In this document: piece by piece, positions 1 to 6,739 of the stretch
How the letters are laid out: each line of letters starts with the position of its first letter
Position numbering within the stretch: the first letter of the stretch is position 1
From: Methylomonas sp.
Lineage (GTDB): Bacteria > Pseudomonadota > Gammaproteobacteria > Methylococcales > Methylomonadaceae
Assembly (NCBI GenBank): GCA_026990815.1
Contig: JALXCS010000044.1
Span: 1 to 27,806, forward strand
Direction: 5' to 3'
DNA length: 27,806 nt
The notes under the pieces: generated by a model
Database searches by the model: none
The model's input: the letters and a program-made list of their open reading frames with translations, nothing else
What the model was told of the DNA's origin: nothing
Program-made: the position numbers and the translations under genes

Positions 1-473
1 GCCAAAGCACGAGCCAATCCGGCTCTTTTGATCATGCCGCCACTTAGTTCAGCTGGATATAAATCTGCAGCATAAGCAGGAAGACCGACCATGTTAATTT
101 TCATGTGGACAATTTCCCGAATTAAATTTAATGGTAAATCAGTATACTCCTTGAGGGTAATAGCAACATTTTCTTCAATGGTCAGTGATGAAAAAAGCGC
201 TCCAGCCTGAAACAAAATCCCCCATTGTTGTCTGAGTTTTGTAGCATCATTACGGGCGATGTCAAGTACGTTATAGCCGAGTACCTGAATCTCTCCCTCT
301 GCCGGTTTTAAAAGCATAATAAACTCCCTCAGCAGTGTTGATTTTCCCGAGCCACTTCCTCCCAGCAAACCATATATTTCTCCCTGATGTACGGTTAGGT
401 TGACGCCATCATGCACAACATTTTTTCCAAACCGGGTGATAACATTCCGAGCCTGAATAATTGTATCGCTCAA
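1..473 (-). CDS. Mla-type lipid ABC transporter ATP-binding protein (MlaF-like), C-terminus beyond window
   Basis: This is the N-terminal 157 residues of an ABC ATPase that would energise lipid movement between outer and inner membrane together with the permease encoded just upstream. Visible motifs are the Walker A loop GGSGSGKST near residues 38-46, a Q-loop in the segment GILFQAGALFSS, and the ABC signature LSGGM near the cut end. The start is TTG at 473-471, whose last two bases form part of the permease stop (TTGA overlap), with a GGAG-type ribosome site about nine bases upstream. The coding frame stays open through position 1, so the Walker B and H-loop lie outside the window. Family assignment to MlaF rests on the MlaE partner and on the sequence style; an amino-acid ABC ATPase is much less likely. 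Confidence 0.85.
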   Translation of the reverse strand, partial: MSDTIIQARNVITRFGKNVVHDGVNLTVHQGEIYGLLGGSGSGKSTLLREFIMLLKPAEGEIQVLGYNVLDIARNDATKLRQQWGILFQAGALFSSLTIEENVAITLKEYTDLPLNLIREIVHMKINMVGLPAYAADLYPAELSGGMIKRAGLARAL

Positions 474-1636
474 ATACCCAACTCCGTTAATAAAACTGAA
501 AAGGCGGCATCACAGGCGATTACTAGAAATATGGCATTAACGACACTGATTGTTGTGTAACGTCCAATACTCTCGGTATTTTGGGAAACCTGAAAACCAT
601 GGAAGCATCCAACAGAGGCGATTAGCCAGGCAAAAAACGGTCCCTTACCAATTCCGATCCAGACATGTTTAATATCAAGTGAAGTTTGTAGCCGGTGAAA
701 AAATTCTGCATAAGAAAGATGAAGATGTAAATGCGAGATTAGCGTGCCGGCCAGTATTCCGATAATGTCAGCGAGTAAAATTAATAAAGGCAGAGCTATC
801 ATTAACGCTAAAATTCGTGGTAATACCAGAAACTGATGAGGGTCGAAGCCCATGGTGCGCATGGCATCAATTTCTTCTGTAATTTTCATGACCCCGAGTT
901 GTGCCGTGTACGATGATCCAGTTCTGCCTGCAACAACGATTGCTGTTATCAGTGGCGCAAGTTCCCGGGTAATTGAAATACCTATCATGTCCACAATGAA
1001 TATATTAGCCCCGAATTTTTCCAGTTGTACGGCGCCCTGGTAGGCAATTACAATTCCAATAAGAAAACTGGTTAATGCCACAATGGGGATGGCGCGGACT
1101 CCAGCATCTTCAATATTTTTGAAAATTGAACGAAAGCGAATGCAAGCAAAATGAGTGAGAGAATAAATAAAGGTTGTGAAATTCTCACCGATGAAGGTAA
1201 GGAATTCTATTAAGCCCAAAAAGAAGCTGACGGTGTTTTTACCAATCAGTTCCAATGGTGATAATAAACGGGAAGAAAAAGCAGAGTCGGTTTTTGTTGT
1301 TTTAATTGAATATTTTCTCAACAGTTCGAAGAGTCTGCTAAATTCGTTATTTGCGTCTAAAAGGTGGATAGTGCAATTGATTGATTGAAACAAATCATAA
1401 TAATGAATGATCATCATCATACCTGCGGAATCAATTTTTTTTATGCCAGAAACATCCCACTGAATTGTCTTGTTTCGACTTGTTTTTAAAACTTGGGTAA
1501 AGGTAGTTGTAACTTTTTGGACTGATGAATGCGTCCATTCACCCGTGCTTGCAAGTTTTATTATCTTGTCTTTGACAGCTTGCCACTGTAGTTTGGCTGG
1601 TTGTGGCTGCTGTGAATTACTATCCTGATCATTCAT
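470..1636 (-). CDS. STAS-domain-fused MlaE-family lipid ABC transporter permease
   Basis: 388-residue inner-membrane permease of the MlaE/YrbE family, which moves phospholipids or related lipids with an MCE-domain partner. Residues about 15-115 form a STAS-like domain (DVSGIKKIDSAG near residue 61), comparable to the separate MlaB subunit of enterobacteria. Residues about 135-388 are the permease, with the family motifs SITRELAPLITAI, AGRTGSS and the cytoplasmic helix EEIDAMRTMGF followed by hydrophobic segments. E. coli MlaE is about 260 residues, so the extra length is explained by the STAS fusion. Start ATG at 1636. Its stop overlaps the TTG start of the ATPase gene, which implies translational coupling. 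The MCE subunit would be expected further downstream, to the left of the window. Confidence 0.9.
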   Translation of the reverse strand: MNDQDSNSQQPQPAKLQWQAVKDKIIKLASTGEWTHSSVQKVTTTFTQVLKTSRNKTIQWDVSGIKKIDSAGMMMIIHYYDLFQSINCTIHLLDANNEFSRLFELLRKYSIKTTKTDSAFSSRLLSPLELIGKNTVSFFLGLIEFLTFIGENFTTFIYSLTHFACIRFRSIFKNIEDAGVRAIPIVALTSFLIGIVIAYQGAVQLEKFGANIFIVDMIGISITRELAPLITAIVVAGRTGSSYTAQLGVMKITEEIDAMRTMGFDPHQFLVLPRILALMIALPLLILLADIIGILAGTLISHLHLHLSYAEFFHRLQTSLDIKHVWIGIGKGPFFAWLIASVGCFHGFQVSQNTESIGRYTTISVVNAIFLVIACDAAFSVLLTELGI

Positions 1637-1671
1637 GCATATTATCCACTTGAGCTATTTATATTTGTCGT

Positions 1672-2133
1672 TCACTTGGATCTTTTAAGGATTTCTGTCC
1701 GTGCATTTTTAGCCAGTGAAACATAATGTTCATGAAGTAGTTTGAGTTCAGTTTCTTCCATTTCTTCAAGGTCTAACAGATCATTTCGTGCTCCCTCCTG
1801 AGAGCGGATCAATTCATCCAATTTAACATGAACGGCTTCATTATCACGGTTTTGAGTATGCTGGATAAGAAAAACCATCAAAAAGGTAACAATGGTTGTT
1901 GCGGTGTTAATAATGAGTTGCCAGGTGTCAGAGAACCCAAAGACGGGACCGCTAAGCATCCATAACAAGATAACAGCCAAGGCACAGTTAAATGCAATGG
2001 GGCTGCCACTGATATAAGAAGCCCACTTGGAGAAGTGGTCAAATTGAGCATTCCATTGTTTTTTTGTTTGCGGAAGAAGTTTGAGAATTTCCTGAGCTTT
2101 TTCTTTTATGACTGATGAATCTTGAATATTCAT
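1672..2133 (-). CDS. Low-affinity iron permease family (Fet4-like) small membrane protein
   Basis: 153-residue protein of the Iron_permease family (fungal Fet4-related), which in bacteria is a short protein of uncertain transport activity. Two hydrophobic segments are visible at about residues 43-63 and 70-91. The second carries the family hallmark TIVTFLMVFLIQHTQNRD, followed by KLDELIRS and a charged C-terminal coiled region rich in Glu, Leu and Lys. The start ATG at 2133 has a good AGAGGAA ribosome site seven bases upstream. It lies 35 bases upstream of the permease gene on the same strand and may be cotranscribed with it, although a functional link is not obvious. The family name should not be read as proof of iron transport, since the bacterial members are much shorter than Fet4. 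Confidence 0.85.
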   Translation of the reverse strand: MNIQDSSVIKEKAQEILKLLPQTKKQWNAQFDHFSKWASYISGSPIAFNCALAVILLWMLSGPVFGFSDTWQLIINTATTIVTFLMVFLIQHTQNRDNEAVHVKLDELIRSQEGARNDLLDLEEMEETELKLLHEHYVSLAKNARTEILKRSK

Positions 2134-2326
2134 GGTTTTATTCCTCTTGATATTACTTTTTTATAAACTTCAAGGGCTTGATTAAATCAGACAAGACCCG
2201 TCGGCTGAACTAAAAATATATTTTACAAGCAATGCCATTGTATAAGGCTTTTGTCTATTTCAAAAGCTTAGGGCTTGATTATCATTTTCTAGGTACTTAA
2301 TTATTCCATAGATGTTACAGATTGTT

Positions 2327-2358
2327 TTGACTCTGTACTATAGAACGGAGATTAAGCT
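2327..2358 (+). promoter_or_regulatory. MerR-type promoter/operator ahead of merA
   Basis: A -35 box TTGACT (2327-2332) is followed by an interrupted dyad, CTCTGTAC (2331-2338), TATA, GAACGGAG (2343-2350), matching 6 of 8 positions between arms. A -10 like TAAGCT (2353-2358) follows, with a 20-base spacer. The long 19-20 base spacer with a dyad between the boxes is the known layout of MerR-activated promoters, and TTGACTCnGTAC...ACGGA closely resembles classical mer operators. Predicted transcription would begin about 20-25 bases before the merA start. Confidence 0.65.
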
Positions 2359-2388
2359 AAAAATATCGAACTTTAACGGGTAGTGATT

Positions 2389-4059
2389 ATGTGGACCAGG
2401 AAACTAAAAATAAAAGGTATGACTTGTGCTGGGTGTGCATCAGGAATTGAAAAAAAAATAAATGCGTTTGATGGAGTCAAAATTGTTGTTTCTTATGTTG
2501 AAGGGATTGGTTGGTTGACTGTTTCAGGAAGTATGGCTATCGAAACTTTGGTCGGGATAATCAAAGAAAAAGGCTATCAGGTGACCGAGTTGGAATTCGA
2601 CAATAATGTAGGGTCTGATCCGGTTTCAATTTCTAAGCAAGGTCGGCAACTTCATGTGGCAATTATTGGTACCGGGTCGGCTGCTTTTGCTTGTGCCATA
2701 AAGGCTGTTGAGAATGCCGCTAAAGTCACTTTGATCGAGCGTAATTCCATTATTGGTGGAACTTGTGTCAATATTGGTTGCGTTCCTTCTAAAATAATGA
2801 TCCGGGCTGCACATATTGTTCATTTACAGAAGAACCATCACTTTAGGGGTATAAAAAAAATTCAACCAATTATTGATCGCAAGCGATTATTGACACAGCA
2901 ACAAGCTCGTGTTGATGAGCTTAGAGCTGCTAAATACGAAAGTATATTGGAAAATAATCCAAACATCAATTTGGTAAAGGGCGATGCCAGGTTTAAAAAT
3001 GTCAATACTTTGATTGTTGAATCAGGTGGGGGAGATAAAGTTGAAATCAAGGCTGATCGTTTTTTGATTGCAACTGGCGCATCAGCAAGCATTCCGGCAA
3101 TTCAAGGATTATCTGGAACACCTTATTGGACTTCTACAGAAGCTTTACAATCTGAGCAACTGCCCGAACATTTAATTGTTATTGGTTCTTCTATAATCGC
3201 ATTGGAATTAGCGCAGGCCTATTTACGATTGGGAAGCAAGGTAACGCTGCTGGCAAGACATTCGTTACTTTATCGTGAGGATTCCGATATTGGCTCAGAA
3301 TTGTATAACATCTTAGTCAATGAAGGAATGACTATCCTGGAGCATACTCAGACTGAAACAGTTAGTTACAAGAAAGGATTTTTTGCTTCAGGAAAGTTCA
3401 GTGTTAAAACCACAAACGGATCTGTTTTAAAAGGAGATCAACTATTAATTGCTACTGGCAGGGTACCAAATACCGATAGTCTGGAGGTGGAAAAGGCCGG
3501 TATAAAACTGGATAAAACAGGGCGTATTATTATTGATGATCATATGCTCACTAATGTTGAGCATATTTATGCGGCTGGAGATTGCACCGACCAACCTCAG
3601 TTCGTTTATGTCGCAGCAGCAGGAGGAACCCGTGCTGCCATCAATATGACTGGAGGAGATGTTGTTCTTGATTTGACTACCATGCCAGCTGTAATGTTTA
3701 CTGATCCCCAAATGGCTACTGTGGGTTTGACTGAAAATCAGGCAAAACAGAAACATATAAATATTGATAGTCGTTTGCTGTCTTTAGAAAATGTTCCTAG
3801 AGCTCTTGCCAATTTTGAAACTCAGGGTTTTGTTAAATTGGTGATTGAGGGGAGCACTCGACGTTTGATTGGCGCTCAGATTTTGGCGCCAGATGCAGGT
3901 GAAATGATACAGACTGCCGCATTGGCCATCCGTCATCAAATGACAATTGAGGAATTGGCAGGACAATTATTTCCGTATCTAACAATGGTAGAAGCAATAA
4001 AACTTTGCGCTCAAACTTTCAATAAAGATGTAAAGGAATTATCCTGTTGCGCAGGCTAA
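2389..4059 (+). CDS. merA: Mercuric reductase with N-terminal heavy-metal-binding domain
   Basis: 556-residue flavoprotein that reduces Hg(II) to Hg(0) with NADPH in the cytoplasm. An HMA domain occupies residues 1-70 with the metal-binding pair in GMTCAGC (Cys13, Cys16). FAD-binding GTGSAAFA follows near residue 94, then the redox-active pair in GGTCVNIGCVPSK (Cys126, Cys131). The NAD(P)-binding domain begins near IVIGSSIIALELAQAYLRLG, then come the AAGDCTD and FVYVAAAGGTRAA motifs, the dimerisation domain, and the C-terminal vicinal cysteines in LSCCAG (Cys553, Cys554). These C-terminal cysteines separate MerA from lipoamide dehydrogenases. I prefer the ATG at 2389 over the GTG at 2383 because a GGG-type ribosome site ends eight bases before it. 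A MerR-type operator precedes it, yet merR, merT and merP are absent here. Confidence 0.96.
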   Translation: MWTRKLKIKGMTCAGCASGIEKKINAFDGVKIVVSYVEGIGWLTVSGSMAIETLVGIIKEKGYQVTELEFDNNVGSDPVSISKQGRQLHVAIIGTGSAAFACAIKAVENAAKVTLIERNSIIGGTCVNIGCVPSKIMIRAAHIVHLQKNHHFRGIKKIQPIIDRKRLLTQQQARVDELRAAKYESILENNPNINLVKGDARFKNVNTLIVESGGGDKVEIKADRFLIATGASASIPAIQGLSGTPYWTSTEALQSEQLPEHLIVIGSSIIALELAQAYLRLGSKVTLLARHSLLYREDSDIGSELYNILVNEGMTILEHTQTETVSYKKGFFASGKFSVKTTNGSVLKGDQLLIATGRVPNTDSLEVEKAGIKLDKTGRIIIDDHMLTNVEHIYAAGDCTDQPQFVYVAAAGGTRAAINMTGGDVVLDLTTMPAVMFTDPQMATVGLTENQAKQKHINIDSRLLSLENVPRALANFETQGFVKLVIEGSTRRLIGAQILAPDAGEMIQTAALAIRHQMTIEELAGQLFPYLTMVEAIKLCAQTFNKDVKELSCCAG

Positions 4060-4072
4060 TAATATCTAATAA

Positions 4073-4567
4073 ATGTTCATTGTGAGTAAGAATCTATACA
4101 GTATAGAAGCAAGAAGTTATGGTCTGGGAGGCATTGCTTCACATAATTTCTGGGTATTGCGTGATGACCAAGGAAAAGTAATTTCACAACTTCATGGTTT
4201 GGCTACAGACCGCAGAAGTAATCAATTCAAACCCATTGGTTATTTTAAAGACAGGTTAGGGTTTTACGAATTCAAAGCAGCCGAAAATCATCCGACTTTT
4301 ATTTCGACAAAACAACAGGCAGTTCCTGTTTATCAGGGTAAAAAAAATGATGTATTGAAACGTTGGGACAATGCAGTTTGTGAAATTGATCGGCTTAATG
4401 AAAAAGATCTTGATTATTCCCCTTTGGGTTTTTTAGGAATACCTATTGTGAACAGTAATTCGGCATTTCATTTGTTTGCCAAGCTAATGGAAATACCATG
4501 CTATCGGTTTCAAGGGGTGTTAGAGCCTGGAATTGGTAATGATTTAAAAAAAGTAGTACAAGATTAA
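4073..4567 (+). CDS. Unrecognised 164-residue protein downstream of merA
   Basis: I do not recognise a named family. The protein has no signal peptide and no clear membrane segment. Its N-terminal half contains SHNFWVLRDDQGKVISQLHG, a pattern of His followed by two beta-strands with a turn. The C-terminal half contains GIPIVNSNSAFHLFAKLMEI. A His-containing strand pair followed by an N-x-N-S helix start is reminiscent of permuted papain-like (NlpC/P60/LRAT-type) folds, but the catalytic Cys position would be Ser here. That reading is inference. The only cysteines are in NAVCEIDR and IPCYRF. It starts 13 bases after merA with no good ribosome site, so it is probably cotranscribed and perhaps reinitiated. 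A role in mercury resistance is not shown. Confidence 0.7.
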   Translation: MFIVSKNLYSIEARSYGLGGIASHNFWVLRDDQGKVISQLHGLATDRRSNQFKPIGYFKDRLGFYEFKAAENHPTFISTKQQAVPVYQGKKNDVLKRWDNAVCEIDRLNEKDLDYSPLGFLGIPIVNSNSAFHLFAKLMEIPCYRFQGVLEPGIGNDLKKVVQD

Positions 4568-4841
4568 TTTCTATTTCTGATTAAAAAACTAAGTTTTTTC
4601 TTAGCCTACAGTTTTATGTGCTATGATGCCTTACGCATTACAGAATGTAACTGCGTTTTTTTAACTATAGAATATGTACACCAGTGAGATTCGTGTTTTA
4701 CAAGGACGTCCCGCCTAAAATAAATGTTCTAGCATTTACTGCTATTTAAGAAGCAAAGTAATTAGTTTCCCATTTTATGCTTTATGTTACCGGTCTCGGT
4801 TTGTGCAGGATTCTACAAATTTACACTAGGAAAAATTTCGA

Positions 4842-5237
4842 ATGCCAATATTAAAAAAAGTACTTTCAGCTGCAATTATTAGCACGGCTATGCTGACTAT
4901 AACTCCAGCAGCAATGGCCGCAGGAAAAATTGAAAAAGCTACTATGGCTGATGTGACGGAAGCTGTAGAAGATGCAGTTCGTTTATCAGATGAGACAGTA
5001 GCTGCTATTAAAGAAAATGCAGATAAAGAGACAGTCATGAATCTCTTTAAAGAAACCAAGCAGGCTTCTAAAAGAATTGAAAGTAATGTTGTTGACAGGC
5101 TTCGTCAAAAAGCCAATGAAACACTTAGAAAGGCGCGCTCAAAATACAAAAAAGGAGAAAGCGAAGAAGCACTTACTTTAATGACCAAAGCCGCAAAAAT
5201 CTTTAAAGATATTAAAGCTAAGCGTAACGCATTCTAA
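4842..5237 (+). CDS. Small secreted helical protein of unknown function
   Basis: 131 residues with a clear Sec signal peptide: a Lys pair, a hydrophobic core to about residue 22, and a likely cleavage after AMA near residue 26. The mature part of roughly 105 residues is rich in Lys, Glu and Ala, contains no Cys, and is predicted helical throughout. A basic stretch around RQKANETLRKARSKYKKGES resembles a TPR-like or coiled helix pair. An AGGA ribosome site lies about ten bases before the ATG. It stands alone, followed by its own terminator and convergent with prsR. It lacks a PEP-CTERM sorting tail, so it is not an obvious exosortase substrate. Periplasmic location is inferred from the signal peptide. 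Confidence 0.8.
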   Translation: MPILKKVLSAAIISTAMLTITPAAMAAGKIEKATMADVTEAVEDAVRLSDETVAAIKENADKETVMNLFKETKQASKRIESNVVDRLRQKANETLRKARSKYKKGESEEALTLMTKAAKIFKDIKAKRNAF

Positions 5238-5259
5238 TATCTGAACAAAGATGATGATT

Positions 5260-5323
5260 CGAAACTGGTTGATGTTTTTAAAACTTGGATTGACTCAGGC
5301 CAGTTTCGGTTTATCCTTTTTTT
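5260..5323 (+). terminator. Rho-independent terminator of the small secreted protein gene
   Basis: A perfect nine-base stem, CGAAACTGG (5260-5268) pairing with CCAGTTTCG (5300-5308), can be extended by G-U pairs at both ends. It encloses a 31-base loop and is followed by a T-rich tract with seven Ts at 5317-5323. The T tract is on the plus-strand side only, so it should act on the plus-strand gene and not on convergent prsR. The long loop is less usual for an intrinsic terminator. Confidence 0.6.
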
Positions 5324-5351
5324 ATAGTTCCGTTTTCAAGATCTAGTCTTT

Positions 5352-6725
5352 TCAAGACGCCACCAAAGCTTCCATTCCATATTTTTTCATTAAAGTATAA
5401 AGTGTAGGCCTTGAAACGCCCAACAGTTTTGCAGTCTGGGACATATTGTTGTCGGTGTAAGCCAACGCTCTTTTAATCGCAGCTGTTTCGGCATTTTCCC
5501 TGACTTCCTTGAGATTTAGAGGAGCGGAGAAGTCAGTTGTTTTTTCTAATTCCAGATCCTCTAGAGTAATTTGGTTTCCCTCACTCATAATGACTGCCCG
5601 CTTGATTTTATTTTCCAGTTCCCGCACATTTCCGGGCCACGAATATGTTTCTATCGCTTGGGCTGCTTCATCTGTAAATCCTTTGGTGGTTTTATTATTT
5701 TCTGTTGCAAAACGTTTTAGCAGTGCAGTGGCAATCAGGATAGTATCCCCGGTTCTTTCACGAAGCGGTGGAATATTAACCGTCATTTCTGCAATACGGA
5801 AATAAAGATCTTCTCTGAAGGTGCCTTTATCAATTAATGAGCGAATATTTTGATGAGTGGCGCAAATAATTCGCACATCAACTGCGATTTCTTCTCGACC
5901 TCCCAAACGTTCAATTTTTCTTTCTTGAAGAAAACGCAATAATTTGGCTTGTAGTGAGAAAGGAAGGTCGCCAATTTCATCCAGAAAGAAAGTACCGCGA
6001 CTGGCATATTCGATTTTGCCTTTAGTTTGTTTGGCTGCTCCAGTAAATGCGCCTTTTTCATATCCAAATAATTCGCTCTCCAATAAGTTCTCAGGGATTG
6101 CGGCACAGTTGACAGCAATAAATTTTTTGTCTGAACGATCACTTAAATTATGAATAGCTTTGGCTAAAACTTCTTTTCCGGTACCGCTTTCACCTAATAG
6201 TAGTACATTGACATTGGTTGGCGCAATTTTTTGAATATTTCTGGAGAGTTTCAGCATTTCAGGACTGGAAGCAATAATTCCTGACAATGGCTCTTTGGTT
6301 TGTTGCTGTAGTCGAACATTATCTTTCTCTAATTGGTCGAGTTGAAAGGCTCGTTCAATAATTAAAGTGAGGATATCGAGGTCAACTGGTTTTTGATAAA
6401 AATCATAAGCGCCCATTGCAATCGATTTAATGGCATTTTCACGGTCATCATTTCCTGTTACGACTATGATTTTAGTCGCTGGCGCAAGCTGCAAAATATC
6501 TTTCAGAGTGTTAAGTCCTTCACTGGCGTTGGTTGGATCGGGGGGGAGGCCAAGGTCCAGGGTGACAACACTTGGGTTATGACGTCTTAATGCATTTATG
6601 GCTTCGACACGATCACCCGCAATGATGGTTTGATAGTTATCAAAGCCCCACTTAAATTGTTTTTGTAGTCCTGGGTCATCTTCAATGACTAGTAAGGTTT
6701 TTTGATCGTTCAATACTTTTACCAT
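5352..6725 (-). CDS. prsR: PEP-CTERM-box sigma-54-dependent response regulator PrsR
   Basis: 457-residue transcriptional activator of the exosortase/PEP-CTERM system, the partner of the kinase encoded immediately upstream. A receiver domain covers residues 1-125, with the acidic pair EDD near residue 15, phospho-acceptor Asp57 in VTLDLGLPP, and Lys in YQKPVD. A sigma-54 AAA+ domain follows, with Walker A GESGTGKE near residue 178, the GAFTGA sigma-54 contact loop near residue 228, and a Walker B at TFFLDEIGDLP. A Fis-type helix-turn-helix ends the protein (AKLLGVSRPTLYTLMKKYG near residue 435). The start ATG at 6725 is 14 bases after the prsK stop. It should act at -24/-12 promoters; none was confirmed in this window. 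Confidence 0.93.
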   Translation of the reverse strand: MVKVLNDQKTLLVIEDDPGLQKQFKWGFDNYQTIIAGDRVEAINALRRHNPSVVTLDLGLPPDPTNASEGLNTLKDILQLAPATKIIVVTGNDDRENAIKSIAMGAYDFYQKPVDLDILTLIIERAFQLDQLEKDNVRLQQQTKEPLSGIIASSPEMLKLSRNIQKIAPTNVNVLLLGESGTGKEVLAKAIHNLSDRSDKKFIAVNCAAIPENLLESELFGYEKGAFTGAAKQTKGKIEYASRGTFFLDEIGDLPFSLQAKLLRFLQERKIERLGGREEIAVDVRIICATHQNIRSLIDKGTFREDLYFRIAEMTVNIPPLRERTGDTILIATALLKRFATENNKTTKGFTDEAAQAIETYSWPGNVRELENKIKRAVIMSEGNQITLEDLELEKTTDFSAPLNLKEVRENAETAAIKRALAYTDNNMSQTAKLLGVSRPTLYTLMKKYGMEALVAS

Positions 6726-6739
6726 GTTGGTTTTAAGGA

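Noticed and set aside
2173..2281. Direct repeat AGGGCTTGATTA at 2173-2184 and 2270-2281
   Set aside because: Two copies of 12 bases in an A+T-rich spacer, with no target-site duplication or inverted ends that would indicate an inserted element.
4589..4604. Short inverted repeat CTAAG-TTTTTT-CTTAG after the 164-residue gene
   Set aside because: A five-base A+T-rich stem with no T run after it is too weak to call a terminator.
4792..4806. Possible sigma-54 promoter (GG ... GC) upstream of the small secreted protein gene
   Set aside because: The GG to GC spacing is 11 bases where 10 is required, and the flanking consensus is poor.
5346..5358. Small palindrome GTCTTTTCAAGAC across the prsR stop codon
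   Set aside because: A five-base stem with a three-base loop and no T run on the minus strand; not enough for a terminator call.
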